DNA from: Methyloversatilis sp.
Lineage (GTDB): Bacteria; Pseudomonadota; Gammaproteobacteria; Burkholderiales; Rhodocyclaceae
Reading direction: 5' to 3'
DNA: 64,000 bases
Assembly (NCBI GenBank): GCA_017984755.1
Contig: JAGNYW010000002.1
Span: 98,251 to 162,250 of the forward strand
Numbering within the stretch: position 1 is the stretch's first letter; every line of letters begins with the position of its first letter. Below the pieces are notes generated by a model, which ran no database searches, was not told where the DNA came from, and saw only the letters and a program-made list of their open reading frames with translations. The translations under genes and the position numbers were made by a program. Of this stretch, positions 49,015-57,403 are shown piece after piece.

Positions 49015-49398
49015 TCACAACCACGTGTCTCCCCAGTTCTTAGAACAGACTTCATTCCACGTACGGACCTTCCGCACAGCCGTGACCAGATCGCTAGCCT
49101 TCCCCCACAACGGTAAGGACGCAACGTCTTCAGGTGTCGCTTCTCGAACGTCGCTGAATTCATGCCACACATGGTCAAGATCTGAACGACAGGAATGGCA
49201 TTCTTCCCACAGATTTTCAAACAACGTCGGAATACCGATCTGTTCCGCGATAAAATATCCGCCGCCCATAAAGCGTTCTCGAAGACATTCAACATCTGCG
49301 TCCGACAACGCACCCTGAAGCAATAATTCTCCCCATGCCTTGTAGTTCCCCGCATCGCGATACAAATACTCGAAGACGCAATAGCTATTCGCGGTCAT
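49015..49398 (-). CDS. Unknown 127-residue protein coupled to the methyltransferase-HNH gene
   Basis: A soluble 127-residue protein with an aromatic/acidic composition ([40 protein letters not shown]). No family recognised. Its ATG overlaps the stop of the upstream methyltransferase-HNH gene (ATGA), so it is made from the same mRNA. It and the HNH part have lower GC than the rest of the window. It could be an accessory, immunity-like or unrelated cargo protein; nothing in the sequence decides. Confidence 0.75.
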   Translation of the reverse strand: MTANSYCVFEYLYRDAGNYKAWGELLLQGALSDADVECLRERFMGGGYFIAEQIGIPTLFENLWEECHSCRSDLDHVWHEFSDVREATPEDVASLPLWGKASDLVTAVRKVRTWNEVCSKNWGDTWL

Positions 49399-51473
49399 GA
49401 CTGAATCACCCGGTTATCGAGAAATATCTTTTCGCGGTGATGCCGAACGAAGTCGACTGACGGCATAAAGCGCTCAGGCATTTCGATACTATGCCCAGCG
49501 AGCGGCAAAAATATCTGCTGAACGAAGGCATCACCCTGCTTCGCAAGATCTTCTGATATCAGGATTCGGAAATCATTGGATAACGAAATCAAACCTTGAT
49601 CAAACGCCTTGTCGTGAAGCGCAGACAGGCACAGGCCGTTGCTTGGATTGAGTCGATTCGCCTTGTCCTTGCTCCACGGAACGATATGACTTGCCACGAG
49701 CAACCTCGGATCGGCCAAGCGCGACATGCAACAGCGACCTCGATAACTGCTCACAACTGCACGGCGAAAGAAATGCTGCTTGATTCGCTGCTGAGCCATG
49801 ACAACGCGGGTTTCTCCAGTGAAATCGTCGAGGATCACCGCATCGCCCGCATCGCAATCCGCAACAGTCTCTGCACTCTCAGATCCCAGCGCGGCGCGAA
49901 GATCCGCACATTCCAACGCCAAGCCTTCCCAATCTGAGTGAAACTCATCCCACACTTCTCGATCAAGCGCCGATGCGTTGCTCAACCCCTTCCGTCCCGT
50001 ACCGGTAATTGCTGGATCAAGGCTCGCAAGATTCACCAGCTTCATTGCCACGGCCCCCGCCGTTCGACCGATCAACTTCGCGAGTTCAATGATTTCCGGA
50101 TTTCTAGAATCCAGTTTTCCGAATGGCAATTGACAATACAAATGAAAGGCCAACTTGACTTGTGGTTTGGTCCAACGTCCGCTGTTCATGGCGTCCTCGG
50201 GTATTTGTACGCGCCGCGACGTTTCCACCGACGGCGTGACATTTAGATGCGGAGCCATGAGTTTAGCGGCGGCCGTGAGCATTGGCACAAGCGCCGCATT
50301 CGACAAGAGCAGATACGCCCGAGTATCTGAAACAGGAATCCTGAACGTATCCGGAAACCCCATCAGCCGGGCGCATTCGCGTGGTGTCAGCCGGCGGGGA
50401 TTCCGGTTTTCGCCCTGGTACACGAGTATTTCCGAGCCGTCCTTGTAATAGCGGGCGGACAGGGTGCGGGCCACGCTGTCCGGGTACACCAGCCCGAAAC
50501 CGAAGCCATTCCCCTTGGCACGATGCTTTTCGGCGTAACCCTGCAGGTAGGCCCAGAGCTTGGGCGTGAGCGTATATTTCCCTCGCACGCTGCGGGTCGC
50601 GTGATCAAAGAAGCGGTCGCCGTCGTGTTCGATGAACGGCTCGCTGCCGTCGGTGCGATGCAGGATGTCCTTCAAGGTGTGCGTGCCTTTCGGCGGCATC
50701 GGCAGCGCGTCCCAGTCGAAGGCCACCTGCAGGTCACGACGAAAGCCGACGATGAGGATGCGCTCACGATGCTGCGGCACGAAGCGGGCGCCATCGACCA
50801 CCTTGGGTGAAATGTCGTAACCGAGTTCAACCAGCGAGCGCTTGATCACGTCCCAGGTACGGCCCTTGTCGTGCGACATGAGGTTCTTGACGTTTTCGAG
50901 CAGGAAGGCGCGCGGCTGCTTCGCCTCGATGATGCGGCAGATGTCGAAGAACAGCGTGCCCTGCGTCTCGCAGGAAAAACCGTGGGCGCGGCCGAGTGCA
51001 TTCTTCTTCGATACGCCGGCGATCGAGAAAGGCTGGCAGGGGAAACCGGCCAGCAGCACATCATGGTCCGGGATGTCGGTCGCCTCGATCTGCGTGATGT
51101 CGCCATTCAGCGCGTGACCGTCGCGAAAGTTCTCGATGTAGGTCTTCTGGGCGTAACTGTCCCATTCGCTGGTAAACACACAGCGCCCGCCGATGCCTTC
51201 GAAGGCCGCCCGGATGCCGCCGATGCCTGCGAAAAGGTCAATGAAGCGGAATTCACCCTGACTGCTTGCCGGCTCGCCAAACGGCAGGAGTCGCTGCAGC
51301 ATGAAGGCGTATTGCGCCGGCACCGACTGCTCGGCCACCCAGCGTCGTACGGTGCGTACGTGCTTGCCGATACGCCGGCTGATTTCGACTTGTGAGTGTC
51401 GTTTAAGCGCTTCGACGAGATACGCATAAGCGTGCCGTTCGTCAGGTCCGGTGGTCAGCACGGTGGCACTCAT
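49395..51473 (-). CDS. Fused Dcm-type cytosine-C5 methyltransferase and HNH endonuclease
   Basis: A 692-residue single polypeptide. Residues ~20-45 hold a helix-turn-helix-like stretch ([19 protein letters not shown]). The methyltransferase (about 80-420) has motif [17 protein letters not shown], motif [10 protein letters not shown], motif VI ENVKNL, motif [16 protein letters not shown] and the [11 protein letters not shown] and [20 protein letters not shown] blocks very like Dcm/EcoRII enzymes (CCWGG). Motif X reads [11 protein letters not shown] where the usual Gly is Ser. From residue 429 ([10 protein letters not shown]) a typical HNH restriction-like protein begins ([20 protein letters not shown]), with its HNH core at [20 protein letters not shown]...[20 protein letters not shown] precedes the ATG at 51473; longer starts run through the palindrome. 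Confidence 0.9.
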   Translation of the reverse strand: MSATVLTTGPDERHAYAYLVEALKRHSQVEISRRIGKHVRTVRRWVAEQSVPAQYAFMLQRLLPFGEPASSQGEFRFIDLFAGIGGIRAAFEGIGGRCVFTSEWDSYAQKTYIENFRDGHALNGDITQIEATDIPDHDVLLAGFPCQPFSIAGVSKKNALGRAHGFSCETQGTLFFDICRIIEAKQPRAFLLENVKNLMSHDKGRTWDVIKRSLVELGYDISPKVVDGARFVPQHRERILIVGFRRDLQVAFDWDALPMPPKGTHTLKDILHRTDGSEPFIEHDGDRFFDHATRSVRGKYTLTPKLWAYLQGYAEKHRAKGNGFGFGLVYPDSVARTLSARYYKDGSEILVYQGENRNPRRLTPRECARLMGFPDTFRIPVSDTRAYLLLSNAALVPMLTAAAKLMAPHLNVTPSVETSRRVQIPEDAMNSGRWTKPQVKLAFHLYCQLPFGKLDSRNPEIIELAKLIGRTAGAVAMKLVNLASLDPAITGTGRKGLSNASALDREVWDEFHSDWEGLALECADLRAALGSESAETVADCDAGDAVILDDFTGETRVVMAQQRIKQHFFRRAVVSSYRGRCCMSRLADPRLLVASHIVPWSKDKANRLNPSNGLCLSALHDKAFDQGLISLSNDFRILISEDLAKQGDAFVQQIFLPLAGHSIEMPERFMPSVDFVRHHREKIFLDNRVIQS
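50178..50198 (-). promoter_or_regulatory. Possible internal translation start for a stand-alone HNH protein
   Basis: Within the fused gene, the ATG at 50189 (minus strand) that begins MNSGRW is preceded by CGAGGACGCC, a GAGG five bases upstream. A separate 264-residue HNH protein could thus be made besides the fusion. Seen: the site. Inferred: its use. Confidence 0.4.
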
Positions 51474-51483
51474 GACAACTCCT

Positions 51484-51524
51484 CTGGGTATGATTGCGGA
51501 CATTTTGGCCGCAATCATACCCAG
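51484..51524 (-). promoter_or_regulatory. 16-bp perfect palindromic operator of the methyltransferase-HNH gene
   Basis: CTGGGTATGATTGCGG (51484-51499) and CCGCAATCATACCCAG (51509-51524) are exact inverted copies around ACATTTTGG. On the minus strand the distal arm contains TATGAT, a -10-like hexamer at 51514-51519, and the proximal arm ends one base or so before the Shine-Dalgarno. Cytosine methyltransferases with N-terminal HTH regions often repress their own promoter; that role here is inferred. Confidence 0.75.
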
Positions 51525-51777
51525 ATAGGCCGCGAAGGCTTGATTAATTTGCGGTGCCTTCTCCCTTGCTGCGACCAGCGTGCACGCAAGCACCGAGATC
51601 ACAGCACTGGAAAAGGTCTGGCCTGCAACAGCGGCGGGTGTCCGTTTGCTTGCCTTACCCTCGCAGAGCTATTTCAACCGGGATGTTGCCGGAGCGTTTC
51701 TAGGGTTCGCGACCCGTGGATTGCGCCTGAGAAAGCTTGAGAGCCATACCCGCGTCTCGCGCGGTCACCCCTTGGCT
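51525..51777. other. Interval between the methyltransferase palindrome and the marR-type gene
   Basis: No gene is recognised in these 253 bases. They must hold the upstream promoter elements of the methyltransferase gene and the 3' end of the MarR-family transcript; no clear terminator is seen. Confidence 0.5.
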
Positions 51778-52254
51778 TCAGGTTTCGTCCTGATACTGCC
51801 TCAGCGAGGCTCGCAGGGCATGCAGCTCGGCGGACAGTGCTGCGCGTGCTTCCGCTGTGCATCCGGTCGCCGGGCCGACCTCGAGCGGCACGGCGCGGGC
51901 GCGTTGGCAAAGATCGCGGCCGGCTTCGGTGAGTGTCAGTTCGAGCTGCCGTTCGTCGACAGTCGAGCGACGGCGGCAAACCAGACCTGCAGTCGCCATG
52001 CGTTTGAGCAGCGGGGTCAGGGTGCCCGAATCGAGAAACAGGCGCTCGCCCAAAGCCGACACGGTCAGCGGACGCTCCGCATCGTCGAGTGCGAGCAGCA
52101 CGACGTATTGCGGATAGGTCAGCCCCAGGCTGGCAAGCAGCGGCTTGAACACCTTGGTCATGGTGAGCGACGTCGAATACAGCATGAAGCACAGCTGTGC
52201 CGTCACGGGCGTCGGATCGATGGCGCCGGGGACGAGTTCGGGTGATGGGCGCAT
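51778..52254 (-). CDS. OhrR-like MarR-family redox regulator
   Basis: A 158-residue MarR-type winged-helix repressor. The N-terminal LCFMLYSTSLTMTKVFKPLL has the reactive Cys at position 22 as in OhrR, followed by GLTYPQYVVLLAL, LGERLFLDSGTLTPLLKRM (recognition helix region) and the wing with RRRSTVDERQLELTLTEAG. OhrR proteins sense organic hydroperoxides through that Cys. No ohr gene lies next to it in the window, which is unusual. A CAATTAAATTG site lies just upstream. Confidence 0.9.
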   Translation of the reverse strand: MRPSPELVPGAIDPTPVTAQLCFMLYSTSLTMTKVFKPLLASLGLTYPQYVVLLALDDAERPLTVSALGERLFLDSGTLTPLLKRMATAGLVCRRRSTVDERQLELTLTEAGRDLCQRARAVPLEVGPATGCTAEARAALSAELHALRASLRQYQDET

Positions 52255-52270
52255 GGCGTTATCGTATCAG

Positions 52271-52281
52271 CAATTAAATTG
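52271..52281. promoter_or_regulatory. Putative OhrR box
   Basis: CAATTAAATTG is a perfect 11-bp palindrome (central A) 17 bases upstream of the regulator's start codon, of the AT-rich kind bound by OhrR. Autoregulation is inferred from position. Confidence 0.45.
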
Positions 52282-52436
52282 CATCCAATTCAACGACTCA
52301 ACGACTCAACGACTCGACAACCCCGGTACCCCGGATGACCCGCGTACGACAGCGGCAACCCGCGCGAACATGCCGTACGACACAGCTCGCCACCTTCGGA
52401 CGCTGAAGATCCGGGCAAGTCATGCCGATAAGACAA

Positions 52437-52531
52437 CCGAAGCTGAAAAACGGCAAACCCGTGCGAAAGCCGGGGGCGCAAAGTTACCGGTCTAAGACGC
52501 CCTCGGGCGGGATGACAGCGGGACCGCCAGA
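52437..52531 (+). promoter_or_regulatory. Cyclic-di-GMP-I (GEMM) riboswitch before the metzincin gene
   Basis: The conserved GEMM-I blocks are readable: CGGCAAACCCGTGCGAAAGC with the GNRA tetraloop, GGGCGCAAAG (tetraloop receptor side), TTACCGGTCTAAG and a second arm ending GATGACAGCGGGACCGCC. It lies about 80 bases before the protease ATG. No clear terminator/anti-terminator can be assigned by eye, so the sign of control is unknown. Confidence 0.88.
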
Positions 52532-52610
52532 ATGAAGGGCCCGCCGCCATGGCGAGGCTCGCGCGGACGCCGACCGGTATGACCCTGAATCCGGCCCGGA
52601 GTGTCGCTCG

Positions 52611-54632
52611 ATGAACGCCTGTCCCCCCTTTGTCATCACGTCGGTACGCACCGCCCTCGCCTGCGCGATCATCGCGTCCGCATTCCCGGTCGCGGTCAGC
52701 GCAGCACAAGCCGTGACGTCCGACGCTGCACGCACGGCTCCGGCCGTCATGCAGCCGCTCGCGCATCACGAGGCCGAAGGCGGCATGTGGCCGATCAGCC
52801 TTCGACTGACGCAACTGCACGCAGCACGACCGGGCGACACCCTGCATTTCGTGCTGCCCGACGGACGCACGCTGCAAGTCATCCACGATTCGAAACTGGC
52901 CCGCCCGGACGGCGAGCACTGGCTCGGACACCTGAAGGCCGGTCGCGAGTTCCCGGTACGGCTTCGACTGGACGACGCCTTGGCCGCCGGCGTGATCCGC
53001 ACGCCTGACGGTGGCTATGTGATCGGCCATGTGGATGGCGTGCAGCTGATCGGCAACGACCTTTCGGCGGCTGCCCGACCGGCGGCACTCGATACCCTCC
53101 CGTCGATGTTCGCTCCCGCCGCGGATGCCGAGACGGCCGCCGGTTCATCGTCCGGCGACAGGACGCCAGCCGGGAAACCGGCCGATGTGGCCCACCTGGT
53201 CGCACTCGATCTGGTTGCCATGTCGGCACTGGAGCCGGGCGCCGACATGGCGCTGTCCATTCCCGAACACGGCGACTATCGCGTCACCCATGACCGGACG
53301 GATGCCGGCGACACCGACAGCACAACCTGGATCGGCCACCTGAAGGATTACGGCCAGGAGTTCCGCGTCATCATCACTTCGGGCCCGAACGGCAGTGTCG
53401 GCAATATCCTGACGCCGTCGGGCGAATTGCTTCTGGTGGACAGCGGCGGCTCGCAGTGGCTGGTCGACCCCGTGCGCTCCGGGCTTTCGAATCCGGAACC
53501 CGACCACGCGGACGCGATCGGCGAAGACCTGCCGGCGGGTGCCATGGCCGGCGGCGGCACTGCGGAGGGCGGCACGAGCGCTGCAGCAGGCACCACCACG
53601 ACATCAGTCAGCACGACAACGGCGACATCGGGCACGTCGACGACGGCCACGCTGGTCGATGTGCTGGTGCTGTATACGCCGGGCTTCAAGGCCCGCAACG
53701 GCAGCGTATGGGCGACCCGCATTTCGCAACTGATCGCACTGTCGAACCAGGCCTACACGGACAGCGGTGTGCCCATGCGTCTGCGGCTGGTCGGCACCGA
53801 ACAGATCGGCGACAGCGACAAGACGGGCAATTCGACCACCCTGTCGTCGCTGGCCAAGGGCACGGGCGTCTACAAGACCGTACCCGCACTGCGCAAGAAG
53901 TACGGCGCCGACATGGTCACGCTGATCCGCCCGTTCTACATGAGCGCGCAGGGCGGCAACTGCGGTGTCGGCTACATCGGCGGCTACAACGGGTCGAACA
54001 TCGCAGGCTACGGCAGCTACGCCTATTCGGTGGTGAGCGATGGCAAGGACGCGGGCGGCAGCAATTACTACTGCACCGATTACACCTTCACCCACGAACT
54101 CGGCCACAACATGGGGCTGATGCATGACCGCGACACGGTGGCGCGCCAGGGCGGCGGCAAGGGCAGCTACGATTACGCCTTCGGCCATGGCCGCAGCGGC
54201 AGCTTCGGTACCATCATGAGTTACATCTCGCCGGTGATCGGCCGCTTCTCGAATCCGACGCAGACCACCTGCGGCGGCAGCTTTGCCTGCGGCGTGGTGC
54301 CGGGCAACCCGGCCAGCGCCCACAACGCGCTGGCCCTGACCAACAACCGCACGGCCGTCGCCGCATTCACCGGCACCACCCTTGCGACCACCTATCAGGT
54401 ATCCGGAACGATTTCGCGCGCCGGCAAGGCGCTGCCGAACGTTCCGGTCACCGCCAGCAACGGCGGCAGCTGCACACCCAGCGGCAAGACCGGCGCCTAC
54501 GCCTGCACGGTGGCGTCGGGCTGGAGCGGCGTCATTGCGCCGGTGGTCACCGGTCGCCCGGTGCTTCCGGGCAGTCTCAAGCTGAACAATGTGAAAGCCG
54601 CCCAGACGAAGCAGAACTTCATCGTGCGCTGA
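52611..54632 (+). CDS. Secreted metzincin-type zinc metalloprotease under c-di-GMP riboswitch
   Basis: A 673-residue protein: signal peptide (TALACAIIASAFPVAVSAAQ), two related N-terminal ~100-residue modules (HHEAEGGMWPISLRL... and ALDLVAMSALEPGADMALSI..., each ending with W(L/I)GHLK), a Thr/Ser/Gly-rich linker (TTTTSVSTTTATSGTSTT), the protease domain (~345-590) and a C-terminal CarboxypepD_reg/Ig-like module (VSGTISRAGKALPNVPVTAS). The zinc site HELGHNMGLMHD (about 495) is the full HExxHxxGxxHD consensus, and the Met-turn IMSY follows ~35 residues later, so it is a metzincin of reprolysin-like type. Likely extracellular. The repeated N-terminal modules may be an inhibitory propeptide. Confidence 0.9.
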   Translation: MNACPPFVITSVRTALACAIIASAFPVAVSAAQAVTSDAARTAPAVMQPLAHHEAEGGMWPISLRLTQLHAARPGDTLHFVLPDGRTLQVIHDSKLARPDGEHWLGHLKAGREFPVRLRLDDALAAGVIRTPDGGYVIGHVDGVQLIGNDLSAAARPAALDTLPSMFAPAADAETAAGSSSGDRTPAGKPADVAHLVALDLVAMSALEPGADMALSIPEHGDYRVTHDRTDAGDTDSTTWIGHLKDYGQEFRVIITSGPNGSVGNILTPSGELLLVDSGGSQWLVDPVRSGLSNPEPDHADAIGEDLPAGAMAGGGTAEGGTSAAAGTTTTSVSTTTATSGTSTTATLVDVLVLYTPGFKARNGSVWATRISQLIALSNQAYTDSGVPMRLRLVGTEQIGDSDKTGNSTTLSSLAKGTGVYKTVPALRKKYGADMVTLIRPFYMSAQGGNCGVGYIGGYNGSNIAGYGSYAYSVVSDGKDAGGSNYYCTDYTFTHELGHNMGLMHDRDTVARQGGGKGSYDYAFGHGRSGSFGTIMSYISPVIGRFSNPTQTTCGGSFACGVVPGNPASAHNALALTNNRTAVAAFTGTTLATTYQVSGTISRAGKALPNVPVTASNGGSCTPSGKTGAYACTVASGWSGVIAPVVTGRPVLPGSLKLNNVKAAQTKQNFIVR

Positions 54633-54736
54633 CCGAACACCGTCGTTTCGCCCGAACTGCCGGCGCGGTTACCATAGCGCCCTGCTGCCCGCGGCATGTG
54701 CCCAGCGGGCCGCACTTTTTACGGGGTGTTCCGTTC

Positions 54737-55549
54737 ATGCGCATCACATTCATCGGCGGCGGCAACATGGCGAGCGCGCTGATCGGCGGCTTGCTGAAGC
54801 AGGGCGGCAGCGCGGCAGACATCGCCGTGGTCGAACTGCAGCCGGAGGGGCGCGCCCGACTGAGCAGCGAATTCGGCGTACGCGCCGTCGAGGCACTGGA
54901 TGCCGGCGCCGCGGATTGCGACCTGATCGTACTGGCCGTGAAGCCGCAGCAGATGCGCGAAGCGTGTGCGGCGCTCGCGCCGCATCTGACGGCACAGACG
55001 GTATTGAGCATCGCCGCCGGACTGCGCGCGGCCGACCTGTCGCGCTGGCTGGGTGGCCATGCACGCATCGTGCGGGCCATGCCGAACACGCCGGCATTGA
55101 TCGGTCGGGGAGTGACAGGTCTGTATGCAGGCGCATCGGTCAGCGCGGTAGAGCGCGCGCAGGCCGAACAGGTGCTTGCGGCCGTCGGCAGCACCGTCTG
55201 GGTGGACGACGAAAAGCTGATCGATGCGGTGACGGCGCTGTCGGGCAGCGGCCCGGCCTACGTGTTCTATTTCATCGAAGCCCTGGTGCGCGGCGGCGAG
55301 GCGCTCGGCCTGACCGCCGAACAGGCGCGCGCACTGGCGATCGACACCTTCACCGGCGCCGCGGCACTGGCTGCCCAGAGCAGCGAATCCCCTGCAATAC
55401 TGCGCGAGCGCGTGACCTCGAAGGGCGGCACCACCGAAGCTGCACTGCGATCGATGGCGAACGATCAGGTCGCCGACGCCATCGGGCGCGCACTGGCCGC
55501 TGCCGCTGCCCGGGGAGCGGAACTGGGCGACCAGCTGGGCGCCGCCTGA
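54737..55549 (+). CDS. proC: Pyrroline-5-carboxylate reductase
   Basis: A 270-residue proline-biosynthesis enzyme: MRITFIGGGNMASALIGGLL (NADPH-binding), VLAVKPQQM, MPNTPALIGRG, and the C-terminal signature SGSGPAYVFYFIEALVRGGEALG with VTSKGGTTEAAL. It reduces pyrroline-5-carboxylate to proline. The ATG at 54737 begins the conserved nucleotide-binding strand; an upstream in-frame ATG at 54698 adds 13 non-conserved residues. Leads the proC-yggT pair. Confidence 0.98.
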   Translation: MRITFIGGGNMASALIGGLLKQGGSAADIAVVELQPEGRARLSSEFGVRAVEALDAGAADCDLIVLAVKPQQMREACAALAPHLTAQTVLSIAAGLRAADLSRWLGGHARIVRAMPNTPALIGRGVTGLYAGASVSAVERAQAEQVLAAVGSTVWVDDEKLIDAVTALSGSGPAYVFYFIEALVRGGEALGLTAEQARALAIDTFTGAAALAAQSSESPAILRERVTSKGGTTEAALRSMANDQVADAIGRALAAAAARGAELGDQLGAA

Positions 55550-55596
55550 CGCCGGATGGACGAACCGACACTGCCGAACAACCACGAAACGACCCC

Positions 55597-56163
55597 ATGC
55601 TGACCGATCTGACCCTGCTCGTACTCAACGCCGTCGCCAGTTTCATCACCACGCTGCTGCTCGCGCGCTTCTACATGCAGTGGGCCCGCGTGAGCTTCCG
55701 CAACCAGCTTGGACAGTTCGTCATCCAGACCACCGACTGGGCAGTCATGCCGGCGCGGCGCATCGTGCCGGCGATGTTCGGGCTCGACATGGCGACCTTC
55801 ACCGTCGCCTGGCTGATCCAGGTACTGCTGGTGCTCATTGCCGCCTTCCTGCATGGCAGCTTCGGAGCAGACAACCTGATCGTGCTGGCGCTGGCACGCG
55901 GTCTGATCGAGGTGGCCCGGCTTTCGGTGTGGTTCCTGATCATCGCGCTGCTCATTTCGGCGGTACTGAGCTGGGTGTCGCCGGGCAACCCGCTGGGCGG
56001 CATGCTGGGCGCGCTGACGCGACCCTTTCTGCAGCCGATCCAGCGCGTGATGCCGCCGATCGCCAACGTCGACCTGTCGCCGCTGGTGCTCATCGTGCTG
56101 CTGCAGATCGTGCTTTACCTGATCGACGCCGCCGCGCGCCAGTTGTTCAGCATCGTCTCCTGA
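55597..56163 (+). CDS. YggT-family membrane protein (two YggT repeats)
   Basis: A 188-residue protein with two YggT-type repeats, each with a hydrophobic helix pair around a conserved loop (FVIQTTDWAVMPARRIVPAM and LTRPFLQPIQRVMPPIANVD). The family is involved in membrane protein or osmotic functions that remain poorly defined. Typical neighbour of proC. Confidence 0.93.
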   Translation: MLTDLTLLVLNAVASFITTLLLARFYMQWARVSFRNQLGQFVIQTTDWAVMPARRIVPAMFGLDMATFTVAWLIQVLLVLIAAFLHGSFGADNLIVLALARGLIEVARLSVWFLIIALLISAVLSWVSPGNPLGGMLGALTRPFLQPIQRVMPPIANVDLSPLVLIVLLQIVLYLIDAAARQLFSIVS

Positions 56164-56276
56164 GCACCGCCCGGCGCAGCGTCAACGTGGCGGCCGGTGC
56201 GCCGTTACATGTGCTTTCAGAGCCTTTTTGCCGCCGTGCAGCAGGCGCGGCCGCCGGGTCGGGTAAAATCCGCGCC

Positions 56277-56723
56277 ATGAGTTCTCCCACGCAGCACGAT
56301 GCCGTCTTTTCATGGCCGGTACGCGTCTATTACGAAGACACCGACAGTTACGGCGTGGTTTATTACGCGAACTATTTCAGGTTCCTCGAACGCGCACGCA
56401 CGGAATGGCTGCGCGCCCTCGGCTTCGATCAGGTTGACATGACCGCCGGGGGCCACGGCTTCGTCGTGCGTTCGGTTCAGGGCGAATACCTCAAGCCGGC
56501 GCACTTCAACGACGCACTCGAAGTGCGCAGCCACGTCGCAGGCGTCAGCCGCGTCGCCATCGACTTCGCACAGCGCCTGTACCGCGGTGACACCCTGCTG
56601 TTCGACGGCGTGGTACGCGTGGTGTGCATCAACCCGGCGCTGGGTCGCCCGGTGTCGATTCCGCCCGCACTGCGCGACCGCCTCGCTCCATCACCCCTGC
56701 CCCCACTTCAGACCCGACCATGA
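56277..56723 (+). CDS. ybgC: YbgC-type acyl-CoA thioesterase of the Tol-Pal operon
   Basis: A 148-residue hot-dog thioesterase: [32 protein letters not shown] carries the catalytic Asp and the family consensus. In proteobacteria ybgC begins the tol-pal operon, as here; the TolQ ATG overlaps its stop. YbgC hydrolyses short acyl-CoA and interacts with phospholipid synthesis enzymes. Confidence 0.95.
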   Translation: MSSPTQHDAVFSWPVRVYYEDTDSYGVVYYANYFRFLERARTEWLRALGFDQVDMTAGGHGFVVRSVQGEYLKPAHFNDALEVRSHVAGVSRVAIDFAQRLYRGDTLLFDGVVRVVCINPALGRPVSIPPALRDRLAPSPLPPLQTRP

Positions 56724-57397
56724 ATCTTTCAGAAGACCTCTCGATCATTTCGCTCATCATGAACGCCAGCCTGCTGGTGAAGCTGGTGATGGCGCTGCTG
56801 ATCGGCATCTCGTTCATGAGCTGGTACTGGATCTTCCGCAAATCGTTCGCCATCCGCGGCGCGCGCAGCCGCACCGACAAGTTCGAACTCGAATTCTGGT
56901 CCGGCGGCGACCTGAACTCGCTGTTTCAGAGCGCCGCCAACGACCGCCACAACGCGGGCGGCATGGAACGCATCTTCGAGGCGGGCTACCGCGAATTCAC
57001 CAAACTGCGGGCGCGGCAGAACATGGACACAGCCACTGTGGTCGATGGCGCGCGGCGCGCCATGCGCGCCACCTACCAGCGTGAAGTCGACGAACTCGAG
57101 TCGCATCTGGCGTTTCTGGCGTCGACCGGTTCGGTCAGCCCGTACATCGGGCTGTTCGGCACGGTGTGGGGCATCATGAACGCCTTCCGCGGGCTGTCGA
57201 ATGTCGGCCAGGCCACGCTCGCGCAGGTGGCGCCCGGCATCGCCGAAGCGCTGGTCGCGACCGCGATCGGCCTGTTCGCGGCCATCCCGGCCGTGGTCGC
57301 CTACAATCGTTTCGCCCACGACATCGACCGCATCTCGATCCGCTGGGAAAGCTTCATGGAGGAGTTTTCCAACATCCTGCAGCGCCAGGCACGGTAA
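56720..57397 (+). CDS. tolQ: TolQ, Tol-Pal proton channel subunit
   Basis: A 225-residue MotA/TolQ/ExbB-family inner-membrane protein: three helices ([60 protein letters not shown]). The conserved Thr/Pro-rich helices line the proton path. With TolR it energises TolA. Translation is coupled to ybgC by overlap. Confidence 0.97.
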   Translation: MNLSEDLSIISLIMNASLLVKLVMALLIGISFMSWYWIFRKSFAIRGARSRTDKFELEFWSGGDLNSLFQSAANDRHNAGGMERIFEAGYREFTKLRARQNMDTATVVDGARRAMRATYQREVDELESHLAFLASTGSVSPYIGLFGTVWGIMNAFRGLSNVGQATLAQVAPGIAEALVATAIGLFAAIPAVVAYNRFAHDIDRISIRWESFMEEFSNILQRQAR

Positions 57398-57403
57398 GCG
57401 ACG

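Larger units (their letters stand above)
52255..52610. other. 356-bp intergenic region: OhrR-box-like site, 8-nt tandem repeat and riboswitch
   Basis: From left: CAATTAAATTG (52271-52281), an 11-bp AT-rich palindrome in the promoter zone of the OhrR-like gene; three tandem copies of CAACGACT (52291-52314) with a degenerate fourth; then a GC-rich leader with the c-di-GMP-I riboswitch (separate entry). No gene is seen. Confidence 0.75.
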
